In this document: positions 29,041-38,522 of the stretch, piece by piece
How positions within the stretch are numbered: the stretch's first letter is position 1
Layout: each line of letters begins with the position of its first letter
Assembly: GCA_009746045.1 (NCBI GenBank)
Contig: RPFO01001551.1
Coordinates: 1 to 50,406, forward strand
Direction: 5' to 3'
Origin: Mesostigma viride
Taxonomy: Eukaryota; Streptophyta; Mesostigmatophyceae; Mesostigmatales; Mesostigmataceae
DNA length: 50,406 bases
Made by a program: the position numbers and the translations under genes
The notes under the pieces: generated by a model
The model's input: the letters and a program-made list of their open reading frames with translations, nothing else
Databases searched by the model: none
Told to the model about the DNA's origin: nothing

Positions 29041-29413
29041 CGAGGGAGGAAGGGAGGGAGGGAGGGAGGGAGGGAGGGAGGGAGGGAGGGAGGGAGGGAG
29101 GGAGGGAGGGAGGGAGGGAGGGAGGGAGGGAGGGAGGGAGGGAGGGAGGAGGGAGGGAGGGAGGGAGGGAGGGGGAGGAGGGAGGGGGGGGAGGGAGGGA
29201 GGGAGGGAGGGAGGAGGGAGGGAGGGAGGGAGGAGGGAGGGAGGGAGGGAGGGAGGGAGGGAGGGAGGGAGGGAGGGAGGGAGGAGGGAGGGAGGGAGGA
29301 GGGAGGGAGGGAGGGAGGGAGGGAGGGAGGGAGGGAGGGAGGGGGAGGAGGGAGGGAGGGAGGGAGGGAGGGAGGGAGGGAGGGAGGGAGGGAGGGAGGG
29401 AGGGAGGAAGGGA
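29041..29413. repeat. Tetranucleotide array (GAGG)n
   Basis: About 370 bases of GGGA repeats with scattered GGA or GGGGGA interruptions, separated from the GGTG array by a short GTGAGTCCAC-type spacer. One strand is all purine, so triplex or quadruplex formation is possible. DNA from 29414 to 30372 holds several short frames on both strands, none convincing; I see no gene there. Confidence 0.95.
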
Positions 29414-30372
29414 GTGGATCGGTCACTCACAGCAGTTTATTCCCACCCCAGCATGGCCCCTCCCTCACATCCGGCTGCAAAATCTGCTTGATGTCGCTTC
29501 TCTCTAGAATAAGCCGCACAGCCCTGATGCGAGCAAACGGCTCGCCATCATACTGTCGCTCACTGATGCTTTATACGCGCTTTCCGTAAGATGAAAACAT
29601 GACGGAAAAGAGAGACTCGGGGAAAGGGGATACGGTGAAATACTTGTCTGCTACCGGCCGGGGTTTCAACAGCGAAGAAATTCGCACCGGAATGTGCACA
29701 TACCACTCCGTCACGTCGACAACGGTCTTGCATCGCAATCGTTTCACAGACGCGGCAGCAAAAATTGCTGGCGGCATTGACATGCTCGCCGCAGTTAACG
29801 AACGTGCGGAGGTCCGTTTTAGCCCCTGACGCCACGGCGTCTTTGATGCCAAGAACGCCTGCAAAAGACACGATATCGGGCACAAAAGCACTTAAAAACG
29901 GATTACGGGTCTGCGACGCCTGGCCCAGCCTAGAAATTGGATTAAAAATCGCGCCAGCTCGGTTAAAGCAAACTGAGCCGGTAATGAAAAAAAGTGCTTC
30001 GGTCAAGGCCTTAAAAACTAAAAAATGCGTCGGTTAGTGTCAAAAACCAGATGTTAGGGCGACTTTCATCGGGAAATTTTTTTGCTGCAGGTAGGTGGGG
30101 TCGAGAGAAAATCGGCGACAAAACAGGCACCCACCTGTGAATGACGCCAAAATGCCGAAGGACTCCGCAGAATTTGTGGCGAAAAAAAATAACGGCAAGT
30201 AATATATGACCCTAGGAGCATACACTAAAATTTCCAGCCTCGATACTGCCTTTTTATTCGCTAGCCATTCTTAGCTATCCTGACCAGAATGGCCGATGAA
30301 TGGTTGATAATTTCCTCGGGGATTGAAAGGAAATACCTGCTGCACACCTTGTGACATCGGTTGTGACACCCA

Positions 30373-30657
30373 TGTCTCAACATGTTTGTAGTTGGTTTGT
30401 AGTTGGTGTCTCGGTGTCTCAGAAACTCGTGGTCCGCATTGAGTGGGTGTCACGGTGTCACGACATCTGATTGGCCCGGTTCAGATTCGCCCCAAATTAA
30501 AAAAAAAAAAAAACGAATTAAAAAAAAATTAAAAAAAAAACGAATCTGAACCGGGCCAATCAGATGTCGTGACACCGTGACACCCACTCAATGCGGACCA
30601 CGAGTTTCTGAGACACCGAGACACCAACTACAAACCAACTACAAACATGTTGAGACA
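30373..30657. repeat. Perfect 117-bp inverted repeat with A-rich 51-bp loop
   Basis: The arms 30373-30489 and 30541-30657 are exact reverse complements. The loop is nearly all A with two short breaks. Each arm holds two copies of the GGTGTCAC octamer. Layout is that of a foldback element or miniature transposon. A smaller 11-bp hairpin (GGCAGACCGGG and its complement, 30748-30781) lies just downstream. Confidence 0.9.
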
Positions 30658-30872
30658 CCGTGACACCGTGCGCTTTCACCCCGAATTCACGAGAGCGGCA
30701 GCGATGGTGATCGCTGCCAAATGAGGTAACATGGGCTAAACAACTCGGGCAGACCGGGCTGGCGTGACATCCCGGTCTGCCATGTTTTATTCCCCCCCAC
30801 ACATGGCGTGGGGATCTACGTTTGCCATCTGCCAACGTAGAAATAGATGGGGAGGGGGGGGACAAATGATGT

Positions 30873-31277
30873 TTGCAACATTGCCCAGTTGACATAGCCA
30901 TGGCGAGACCCGGCGTTTTCATGGAGCCCAGTGCGGGGGCGCTGGGTTGGCAGGTTTTGGGAATGTTCTTCTTGCTATTACTCCTGGGCGTCGTCGTGTT
31001 CAATATGATGGCGAGGCGCGGGGTCCGGTTATCTGCAGCCGCCGTGTTGGCGAAATGCACCCAGGATTCGTCCTTGGCTGCGGCACTTTGCAGGGACTGG
31101 GACTGTGGTTGTGGCCGCCATTGTTTGAGAAGCGTGCATTTCGAGGAGCTCAGGACGATGAGGACCGACATGTGGTCTAAGAAGCCTGCGGATCGGAAAG
31201 AGTTTATAAAGAACCAGCTTTTTCAGGCCGGCCAGCGAGAAACTGAAATCCCGGCAAGTGATTTCATGACAAAGTGA
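30873..31277 (+). CDS. Possible host-type small membrane protein
   Basis: An open frame of up to 134 codons; the start at about 30900 (MARPGVFMEPSAGALGW) is plausible. One strong membrane segment, VLGMFFLLLLLGVVVFNMM, is followed by a Cys-rich stretch (CRDWDCGCGRHC) and a charged tail. Base composition is milder than in the viral genes. No family recognised and it could be a chance frame. It lies inside the TIR element between the inverted repeat and octamer arrays. Confidence 0.28.
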   Translation: MQHCPVDIAMARPGVFMEPSAGALGWQVLGMFFLLLLLGVVVFNMMARRGVRLSAAAVLAKCTQDSSLAAALCRDWDCGCGRHCLRSVHFEELRTMRTDMWSKKPADRKEFIKNQLFQAGQRETEIPASDFMTK

Positions 31278-31557
31278 TTTTGATGGTTGCTTGCATGCAT
31301 ATTAAGTGAGACAACTATTCCTGGACCCATGGCGTGCCAACATATATAAGTTGTTACCAGATATTAATCACATGCCCTATTGAAGCGACGTTGGACCGCA
31401 TAAACGAGGAATGGCTGAACTTGTCATGACCCGGCAAGGTACCTACACGCACAACAAGAATACATCAACATGAGACGATATATGGTGAGATGACCGAGAT
31501 GTATGGAGAAATGAATGTCTCTACTAGGATTATTATGAAGGTGTATACGTGGTATTT

Positions 31558-31783
31558 GCGGTGTCACGGTGTCACGGTGTCACGGTGTCACGGTGTCACG
31601 GTGTCACGGTGTCACGGTGTCACGGTGTCACGGTGTCACGGTGTCAGAAGCATAGGTAAAACTTGCAATGACCCATTGAATACATCATCCCCATTAATAA
31701 TCACTGCATACCTGCAAAGATGTGTGTTTATATGCATTTTGAGGTGTCACGGTGTCACGGTGTCACGATGTCACGGTGTCACG
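31558..31783. repeat. Octamer arrays (GGTGTCAC)n, two blocks
   Basis: About ten perfect GGTGTCACG-phased octamers at 31558-31645 and about five at 31743-31783, in opposite orientation to the 25-kb satellite, separated by 100 bases of unique DNA. Confidence 0.85.
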
Positions 31784-31850
31784 GGTCCTATGAACTTCCC
31801 CTTCCTCAGAGACTTAAGTGGAAACTTTAAATTCAATAAAATACAACTTT

Positions 31851-31982
31851 CTATTAACCGTGGAACTCCAGGGTAACCAGACTCTTTATTAAAACAATAA
31901 GTAGAGCACATCGGGAAGTGGCCCTCAACTGGCCATCCTTACCCATGGGAACACTTTATGTCCAAAAAGGCTAGCCTTACCC
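31851..31982 (-). repeat. Split direct repeat A, outer copy
   Basis: 132 bases, identical or nearly so to 32397-32528. Contains the TTAAAACAATAAGTAG word shared with the small element. Confidence 0.85.
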
Positions 31983-32015
31983 CCAAACAGGCAACACACA
32001 GGGAGGGCGGGTGGG

Positions 32016-32396
32016 AAAACAAAAGAGACCGCCATGAGCTAGGTGAGCAAGCTTTTATCGTGTTTCAAGGCCAACGGCTCTCTACCAACGGCCAGATCCG
32101 GCAACGGCCTCTAAACAGTTTTAGCCGTCAAGTTTTACTTCAGATATTGCCTGTTGCAAACCCGTCCGCAATCACAGATCTGCTAGGAGAACCTAGACGC
32201 AAAAATCCGTCGTCAAGGTACTCAGCACACCGTCAAGGTATGGGCCGCAACAATTAGGCCATATCTTCCGTAATACTCGTACACTAGAAGCCTAATCAAC
32301 CTTATTACGATCACATCACCCAGCTCTATTTCACCTAGCATCAGCGGCTCCCCTTCCGTATCACTATAAAGAAACTATGTTCAGAGAACCCCGATT
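32016..32396 (-). repeat. Split direct repeat B, inner copy
   Basis: 381 bases repeated at 36859-37239; abuts repeat A at 32397 directly. Confidence 0.88.
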
Positions 32397-32528
32397 CTAT
32401 TAACCGTGGAACTCCAGGGTAACCAGACTCTTTATTAAAACAATAAGTAGAGCACATCGGGAAGTGGCCCTCAACTGGCCATCCTTACCCATGGGAACAC
32501 TTTATGTCCAAAAAGGCTAGCCTTACCC
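32397..32528 (-). repeat. Split direct repeat A, inner copy
   Basis: 132 bases, 546 bases from the outer copy; lies between pol and repeat B. Confidence 0.85.
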
Positions 32529-32604
32529 TTACATCCCTCCCTGGCGACCCAAGCCAGGGGCAAAACAAAAACCGGTGGACGCATAAGACAAGAATGAAGG
32601 GAAC

Positions 32605-35600
32605 TTAAGAGGAAGGCAGAGAAAAGACGCTCCGCCAAATGCGCGGGGGGCAGGCGGCGATAGCCCGAACCAGGGCGTCAGGAAGGGTGAGGGCCAAGCT
32701 CCGGTGCAATCCCACATAGTGGGCGACAGTTTTGCTGCTGCGCCAGCGACCCCGATGCTGAATATCAGCCATGCTGCGCTGCCGCAAAAAATCATAGGTA
32801 GCCCCCCCATGCCGCAGCCCGTGAATGGTAAACACCGTGTCGACCCCCAAAGCTTGCGTGGCCTGATGCCAAACCCGGCTGAACTGGGCATAATCGTAAG
32901 GGAACACCCGCTCCCAGGCCGCCTTGCCACGCATACAAGCCCGCAAGAGGGTCTCAGTCATGACATCCTCGATCACCACAGACTGCACCTCCCCCTTAGC
33001 CGTCTTAGCTGACATCAACAACAAGGCGCCCCGCTGCGAACCCCGCAACCGAACATCAGGCTGCAAGCGCACATGGCCGACCAACAGGTTGAGCGCCTCC
33101 GATACCCGCAGGTATTGTTGGAAAATAACGATGACCATCATAGCCGCACGAGGCTGCCGCTGGAGCACCATAGTACAAGCAAGCGCAAACGCAGCCTCCC
33201 ATGGAATGGGGGGGGGGCACGAGGGGGTGCCAACGTGCGCCAGCCAGCCAAAACACTTCGTGCCAAGGCCCAATCCCGCACCTCCCGGGGGAAGTACAAA
33301 TTCAGGCCCATAAGCGCATTGACACACAACTGGCGGCTGTAACACCGTGAGTGCGCCCAAGCGACATACTCGCAATAGTATTCCTCTATCGTCAAGCCGC
33401 GCAACAAGCTGCCAACCCGACCCCGCCGGCTCGCCCACCATGCGAAAAAGGACCTAAGACCCCGATGGTAAACCATCAAAGTAGCCGGCTTCACCTTGCC
33501 CTCAAGAAGGGTCAAGTAGCTAGCGCCAAGCCGAGGCCCGGGATTGGGATGAACACCCTCGCGAGTCAAATCGCGGACCCACCCGGCCACCGAGGCAGCC
33601 ATGGAAAGCCCCCGCGAAGGCCCATCCGCAGGCTGAAGCTCACTTGGCGTCCAGACCCATTGTGAGCGGCTGCCGGTGACCAACGTAAGAGCGCACAACC
33701 GGCGGCATTGCTTGTTTAACCGGTAAGAAGAGGAACGCCCTTTAGCCAAGCAGCCCAAAGCGGCAGTGGAGTCCACTAACCTCACCACCCGCTTACCCCA
33801 TGTTCCGAGGTTCCGGGCCGAGCGCTCCACCCCCTTCACAGCGGCCCGCACTTCCTTCTCGTTGATGTGCATGGTCGAATCGCGCCAGCGACTCTTGATC
33901 CCGACGCGCCATCGCCCGTGGATGATGGCTTTTTCCGCGGCCTTGGTCAAGGGTCTAGGCCCGGCATACATGGCCTCACCTGGGGTGAGGAGGGTTGGGT
34001 AACCCCGCACCTCCCGGGCCCGAGCTAATTCCGTCACCTCAGCTGGGGCCATCTCAGCGTAGACAACCCCCTGCCCAAAACTAGACGCATCCGAGGCCAC
34101 CACCACCGGAGCCAGGGCAGCCCCCCGGTCCACACGGAGCATGGGGGCCAACGCCATGGCACACTCGAGCTCATCGCGCACACCTTGCCACAAAGGTCGC
34201 GTTCGCTGGCCCCACCCCTTGAGGTTGATGAACTTAAAACTCTGCTGCCATATGGACAAGCAAGTGCGGCTGAGCATCTGCAGCCACACCCACCGGCCCA
34301 CGACGGCCGCCAGCGCCTCAGCGGTAGCGCGTCCCCTCTCGAGGAGTACACGAGTGTGCGCAACCACAAGGGTGAGCTGCTTAGCTGTCGGCTCCAACAC
34401 CCCATCCCGCCGGTGAACAACACCCAGAGCTTCTAGCTCGTCCTCCCCCTCCGGGCTAGCCATGATCGTCTTGTCCTTGGAGGGCACAAGGTTGTTAGGC
34501 GCGTACCCGTCTTCAATAGCACTCGCGATTAAGCGATTCACCGCCTCGCACGTGCGCCCATTGCTGACCACCAGGTCATCAATAGTGATGGATACCATAG
34601 GGGCAGGGGGGTCCTCAAGGTCGATTTGCATCTCCCTCGTGCTCTCCTCCTTGTACTCGATGGCTAGGGCGGTTGGGTTACCCCATGCATTCCGAAGCAC
34701 GGTCAGCTCCCCTACACTTGTGAGGCGGTTCACCTGCCGTCTAGGATCCAAAGCGCCCGTGGCATAGAGGACCATCTCATGGATGGCTTCCCCTAGCGCT
34801 ACAGCGTGGGAGTGCCCCATGGCCAGCACTTTCAGCACTGGCCACACCCTCCTCCGCCGCCCCGGCAGCCCGACATCGGTGGACCACACATCAGGTAGCC
34901 CTTGATAATCCCACCACCACTCCGGCACTTGGATGGTATAGTAATACGAGACCAGATCGCTCTTGGCCGTGTAGCACCGACCCTTGATATAGACCTCCGA
35001 GTATATGCCCAGGTGGGGTAACACCGTCTTAGGGGGGTCCACCCACAGTGCGTTCCCCAACTTCTTATTCACAATGAGCCTTAACTCCCCCACTCCTTTG
35101 GCCACCCCAAAACATCCGTCTACCCACTTTGGCCGCGTCTCTCGGAACTCCACCATCCCCACGTCCGCTGCCCTCCCCATCAACTTGCCCCACTCCGCCA
35201 TGGTGCACCCTCGGCTGGGGGCAGGTACATTCCAATACCTCGCACTGGCAGCCACCTCCGGCTTGATGCAGTTGGCTTCGCTCGCGTACACCTCTCGCCA
35301 ACTAGGTCGTAGCGCCAGCAAATCCAGCAGCTTCGCCTTTCCTGCCACCTCGCGCTTCGGCAGACTCACCCGCTCCGCCACAAGTTGTTCATACTTATTA
35401 CATTTCCCATAGATTAGATCACTTCCTTCTGCGGGGCCTGTCGCAACGCCGGTTACGCGGCGACTGTACCACTCGCAGTGCTTCTTGACCCTTTTCAGGG
35501 CCTCCGCCGTTCCTCTGGAGCACGCGCCTCCAGATTTAGGCGGAGGGTCTGCCCCCCCGTGCCATAGCCAATTCAACCACGTAATCACCTTGTGTTGTAG

Positions 35601-35681
35601 AGTGAAGGTCCGGCGGCGGCGAGTTGCACGCTGGCGTCTGCGTGCTGACCTCACTCTCCCCCACGTAGTGCTTAGAGGCAT
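32605..35681 (-). pseudogene. Pol: reverse transcriptase, RNase H and tyrosine recombinase, one frame change at a C run
   Basis: Start MPLSTTWGRV at 35681, 48 bases after gag. Reverse transcriptase: YTAKSDLVSYYYTI (motif A Asp), then MVSITIDDLVVSNG (catalytic DD). RNase H: VVASDASSFGQGVVYAE (Asp), HINEKEVRAA (Glu), VRLVDSTAALG (Asp), ELQPADGPSR (Asp). LTREGVHPNPGPR follows, a 2A-like motif. The recombinase has LRVSEALNL (Arg), HGLRHGGAT (His-x2-Arg), HRGRW and HYVG (Tyr). The frame changes at a run of ten C (minus strand; 33208-33217), just before the recombinase catalytic part. All catalytic residues are present, so a one-base indel or programmed slippage is more likely than old decay. Confidence 0.85.
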
Positions 35682-35728
35682 TGTAGGAAGAGGCAGTGGG
35701 AAGGGGGAGCGGTTTACCCTTTCGGTGT

Positions 35729-36787
35729 TTACTTGGTTTGCTGGGCCTTGCCCAGCTTCTCCATCATCGTGGCGCTTTGCAGGGCCATCTTCATGGCCGG
35801 GTTGCTCACCAAGGAGGCATCTTCCTTGAGAGCAAGGAGGTGGCCAGCCACCTTCCACCCTCCTGACCCCTGGCTCTCCACTAGGAGCATGGCTGCCACC
35901 ACCCTCATGAGATACTCTACCCCAGCCAACTCCCCGGCTGCCGGCCCCAACTCCTTGAAGAGTGTGTCCATGGCCAGGGCGATGTTCATGACCACCTTCC
36001 TGCTTTCCTGGTTCCTCCACCCCCCTTGGCGAGTAGCCATGATCCAACTCTTTATCCCCCCTCCATTGTCGTTGGCATCCTCGAGCACCTCGGGGAGCAC
36101 TCTCTCTTGCACCCTCCAATTCACCACTTGTGCTCGAGTGGGCAGCGTCACCCCTTTGGTCTTTTTCGGCTTCCTGGAAGCCCCATCTGCCCCGGCCAGC
36201 GCATCCTTCAATTTCGTCAGGAAATCCTCTTCCTCGGACTCCTCCTCCTCCTCCTCTTCTTTGCCCGCCTGCCCCTGCTTGCCAATAATAGCCGCCAGCT
36301 CCAAGAGCTGCTCCCTCACATCCCCCGCGGCCTTTCCCTTGCTCGGGGCTGGGCTTCCGACTTTTTTCGTCCCCTTTTTCGCCCCTTTCGTGGGCCGGCG
36401 TGGTGGCTGCATCTCCTCTTCGTCCGAGTCCGCCAAGTCCCGGGCGCTTTGGAGGGCTGCCACTAGCGCTTCGTTTGGGTCCGCTGCTGCCAGAATTTCA
36501 GGCCCGTCCACGTGGTCGACCAGCAGTCCAACGACGGACTCCAGCTGGGCCGCAGACCACCGGCTGACAGTAGTTACCCAGTCGGTCCCGAGGACCGCCT
36601 CAAAGGCAGCGCACACTTCAGGCAGGCCCGAGCAAGTGGAGAGCTCCTGATGGAGCCTTTTCTTCTGCGTCGGCCAGCCTAGTCGGCCCTTTCCCGTCTG
36701 TTTAGTAGCTGTCGGCACCTCGGGATTAGCTTTCGGTAATTGCTTCCCAGCACCTGTCGAACCTGGCTTCCGCCCGGGCTTCGGCAT
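35729..36787 (-). CDS. Gag-like protein of the PAT-like element
   Basis: Intact 352-residue frame between repeat B and pol. Basic Pro/Lys-rich N-terminus (MPKPGRKPGSTGAGKQLPK), a short globular part (WVTTVSRWSAAQLESVVGLL), a Lys-rich linker, an acid run (KEEEEEEESEEEDF) and a helical C-terminal part (VVMNIALAMDTLFKELGPAA). No zinc knuckle. Position and composition fit the first ORF of DIRS-order elements, which packages the element RNA. Recognised by context more than by sequence. Confidence 0.65.
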   Translation of the reverse strand: MPKPGRKPGSTGAGKQLPKANPEVPTATKQTGKGRLGWPTQKKRLHQELSTCSGLPEVCAAFEAVLGTDWVTTVSRWSAAQLESVVGLLVDHVDGPEILAAADPNEALVAALQSARDLADSDEEEMQPPRRPTKGAKKGTKKVGSPAPSKGKAAGDVREQLLELAAIIGKQGQAGKEEEEEEESEEEDFLTKLKDALAGADGASRKPKKTKGVTLPTRAQVVNWRVQERVLPEVLEDANDNGGGIKSWIMATRQGGWRNQESRKVVMNIALAMDTLFKELGPAAGELAGVEYLMRVVAAMLLVESQGSGGWKVAGHLLALKEDASLVSNPAMKMALQSATMMEKLGKAQQTK

Positions 36788-36858
36788 CCCAGCCGCTTTG
36801 CAGAAAGGAATTCTGGGCGTCAGCTACGCTGCCCCTGACCCCTGTCGCCGCCTTCGTT

Positions 36859-37239
36859 AAAACAAAAGAGACCGCCATGAGCTAGGTGAGCAAGCTTTTA
36901 TCGTGTTTCAAGGCCAACGGCTCTCTACCAACGGCCAGATCCGGCAACGGCCTCTAAACAGTTTTAGCCGTCAAGTTTTACTTCAGATATTGCCTGTTGC
37001 AAACCCGTCCGCAATCACAGATCTGCTAGGAGAACCTAGACGCAAAAATCCGTCGTCAAGGTACTCAGCACACCGTCAAGGTATGGGCCGCAACAATTAG
37101 GCCATATCTTCCGTAATACTCGTACACTAGAAGCCTAATCAACCTTATTACGATCACATCACCCAGCTCTATTTCACCTAGCATCAGCGGCTCCCCTTCC
37201 GTATCACTATAAAGAAACTATGTTCAGAGAACCCCGATT
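36859..37239 (-). repeat. Split direct repeat B, 5' end copy
   Basis: 381 bases, 4,843 bases from the inner copy. It forms the 5' end of the element; both copies end CAGAGAACCCCGATT on the plus strand. Confidence 0.88.
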
Positions 37240-37260
37240 TCAAAATGAACTACAAATTGC

Positions 37261-37292
37261 GTGTTCTAGTACAAATCCAGACGAGCTTAGGG
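37261..37292 (-). repeat. Right terminal inverted repeat
   Basis: Perfect inverted copy of 24925-24956. Only 21 bases separate it from the nested retrotransposon end at 37239. Confidence 0.8.
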
Positions 37293-38443
37293 ACATCCTG
37301 GGGCGACTCGTGTCGGTCAGATAACGACGACGTACCGGGCCCGGATTTGTCGTCGATCGCGAAAGCCGGGAAAGAAGGTCCACGGTGGACGGACAACGCG
37401 TCCGTGTCCGTTATCGCTGCCTCTCTCCCGGATGTCTCGCCCGCGCCGATTCCTAGATCAAGAGGGATTTGCTCGTTTATTTCTGCACCCGTCTCGATCG
37501 ACGGGATCGACGTACCGTTGGTAACAGGGGTATCTGCACCGAACACGACCGATCCTGCGGCGGTCTTATCGCCCGTGTCGGACGTTTTACCGGTGGCGGG
37601 GCTCGATCCACTTGCGCCGGTCGTGATCCCCAGGGTGTGAGTGGTGTCTCGCTGAGGAAGCCCCGCGTCTAGGCCGACAAACAATCCTCCGGACTCTATC
37701 AACAGCCCGCTATTATGAGCGGGCGTATCGGACGTGGCCGACGTCCCTGGCGTAGTCGACGATCCATTCGTAATAGCGGACGTATCTGACGTACCTGGCG
37801 AATCTCCGGACCCGTCGGGTGCGTCAGACGCGGTGCTTGGTTCGCTCGTACCGGCTTTGACCCTGCTAGCGTGTCCATCCGTTACGGCTCCCGTCCCGTC
37901 ACCCGTGTCCGCTCCATCTGTTCCAGACGTCAGCCCCAGTGCGGAACTACCGATACCTGTTCCGAGAGGAAGCCCGAGTCCGATAAACGCCCCTCCCGTT
38001 TCGACGGCGTCCACGCTTCCGGTAGCGTTTCCGTCCGTCAGAGCCTTCACCCCTCCGGACGAGGTCGTGTCACCACTGGCTCCGGTCGAGCTCCCACTCG
38101 TCAGACCCTTCGCCTCTGTGGGGGGAGTAGGTAAAGACGGGCGAGAAGGCGGGGGCGGAACCTTCGCAGTGTCTAACTTCTTTCCCGTTGGATTGGAGCC
38201 CCCGGATCCTCCTAACGCGCTTGCCAAAAATGCGCTGATAGCGGACAACGCGGCAGACGCGGCGATCTTTCCGGGATTGACGACCGTCGTCGACGCGTGG
38301 GACGATGGCGCGGTCGCCCCATCGTGAGGGGAGTCGAGTCGCAACTCCATCAACGGGAACGGAAACGGCGCGCCTAATCCGTACACGGACGCAGTGGGAT
38401 CATATTGCGAAAACAAAAAGTACGAATCTAAGGACATCCGCAC
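37293..38443 (-). pseudogene. Giant split viral gene, segment 1 (N-terminus)
   Basis: Start MRMSLDSYFLFSQYDPTASV at 38443 (an alternative Met lies two codons on). After a short hydrophobic block (AASAALSAISAFLASALGGS, perhaps a membrane or buried helix) the protein becomes a Gly/Ser/Thr/Asp repeat-rich chain with phrases such as SGDSPGTSDTSAITNGSS and GLGLPLGTG / GLDAGLPQRD pairs. It reads to the TIR element at 37292, and joins segment 2 in frame through DVGGDADGRG after excision. The four segments together give 6,354 coding bases, exactly 2,118 codons including the stop. Confidence 0.75.
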
Positions 38444-38522
38444 CCATTACTAAGTACACCCTATTTCATTGCTCAGAATGTTGACGCGCAAGAAACGTTT
38501 ATTCATTTAATAAATCATCCCT

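Larger units (their letters stand above)
31851..37239 (-). mobile_element. PAT/Ngaro-like tyrosine-recombinase retrotransposon with split direct repeats
   Basis: Full-length DIRS-order element of 5.4 kb on the minus strand. Read 5' to 3' it is: repeat B (37239-36859), gag (36787-35729), pol (35681-32605), repeat A (32528-32397), repeat B (32396-32016), repeat A (31982-31851). This B-ORFs-A-B-A order is the split-direct-repeat layout of PAT and Ngaro-like elements. Pol carries reverse transcriptase, RNase H and tyrosine recombinase. No target duplication is visible (flanks ACAACTTT and TCAAAATG), as expected for recombinase integration. It sits inside the 12.4-kb TIR element. The repeats match closely, so it is young. 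Confidence 0.88.
24925..37292. mobile_element. 12.4-kb insertion with 32-bp terminal inverted repeats and ACA target duplication
   Basis: The left end 24925-24956 starts CCCTAAGCTCGTCTGG and is repeated inverted and without mismatch at 37261-37292. Flanking ACA (24922-24924 and 37293-37295) is a 3-bp target duplication. Excising the element and one ACA joins segments 1 and 2 of the giant gene in frame. The ends and 3-bp duplication fit a DNA transposon, but I do not recognise the superfamily. About 7 kb is its own DNA; the rest is a nested tyrosine-recombinase retrotransposon. No transposase is identified: the only coding-like parts are the exon at 26-27 kb and a frame at 30.9 kb. It may be non-autonomous and loaded with host repeats. 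Confidence 0.7.

Noticed and set aside
28303-29507. Long open frames of Ser-Leu-Thr-His, Pro-Pro-Thr-His, Gly-Trp-Val and Glu-Gly-Arg repeats on both strands
   Set aside because: They are translations of tetranucleotide arrays, which lack stops in every frame.
29560-30037. Overlapping frames on both strands (148 codons minus, 76 and 90 codons plus)
   Set aside because: None has a motif, splice support or clear codon bias; left unannotated.
37293-38443. Segment 1 as a complete Gly/Ser/Thr-rich gene of its own
   Set aside because: Its last ten codons and stop belong to the inverted repeat of the insertion; excision extends the frame by over 1,700 codons.
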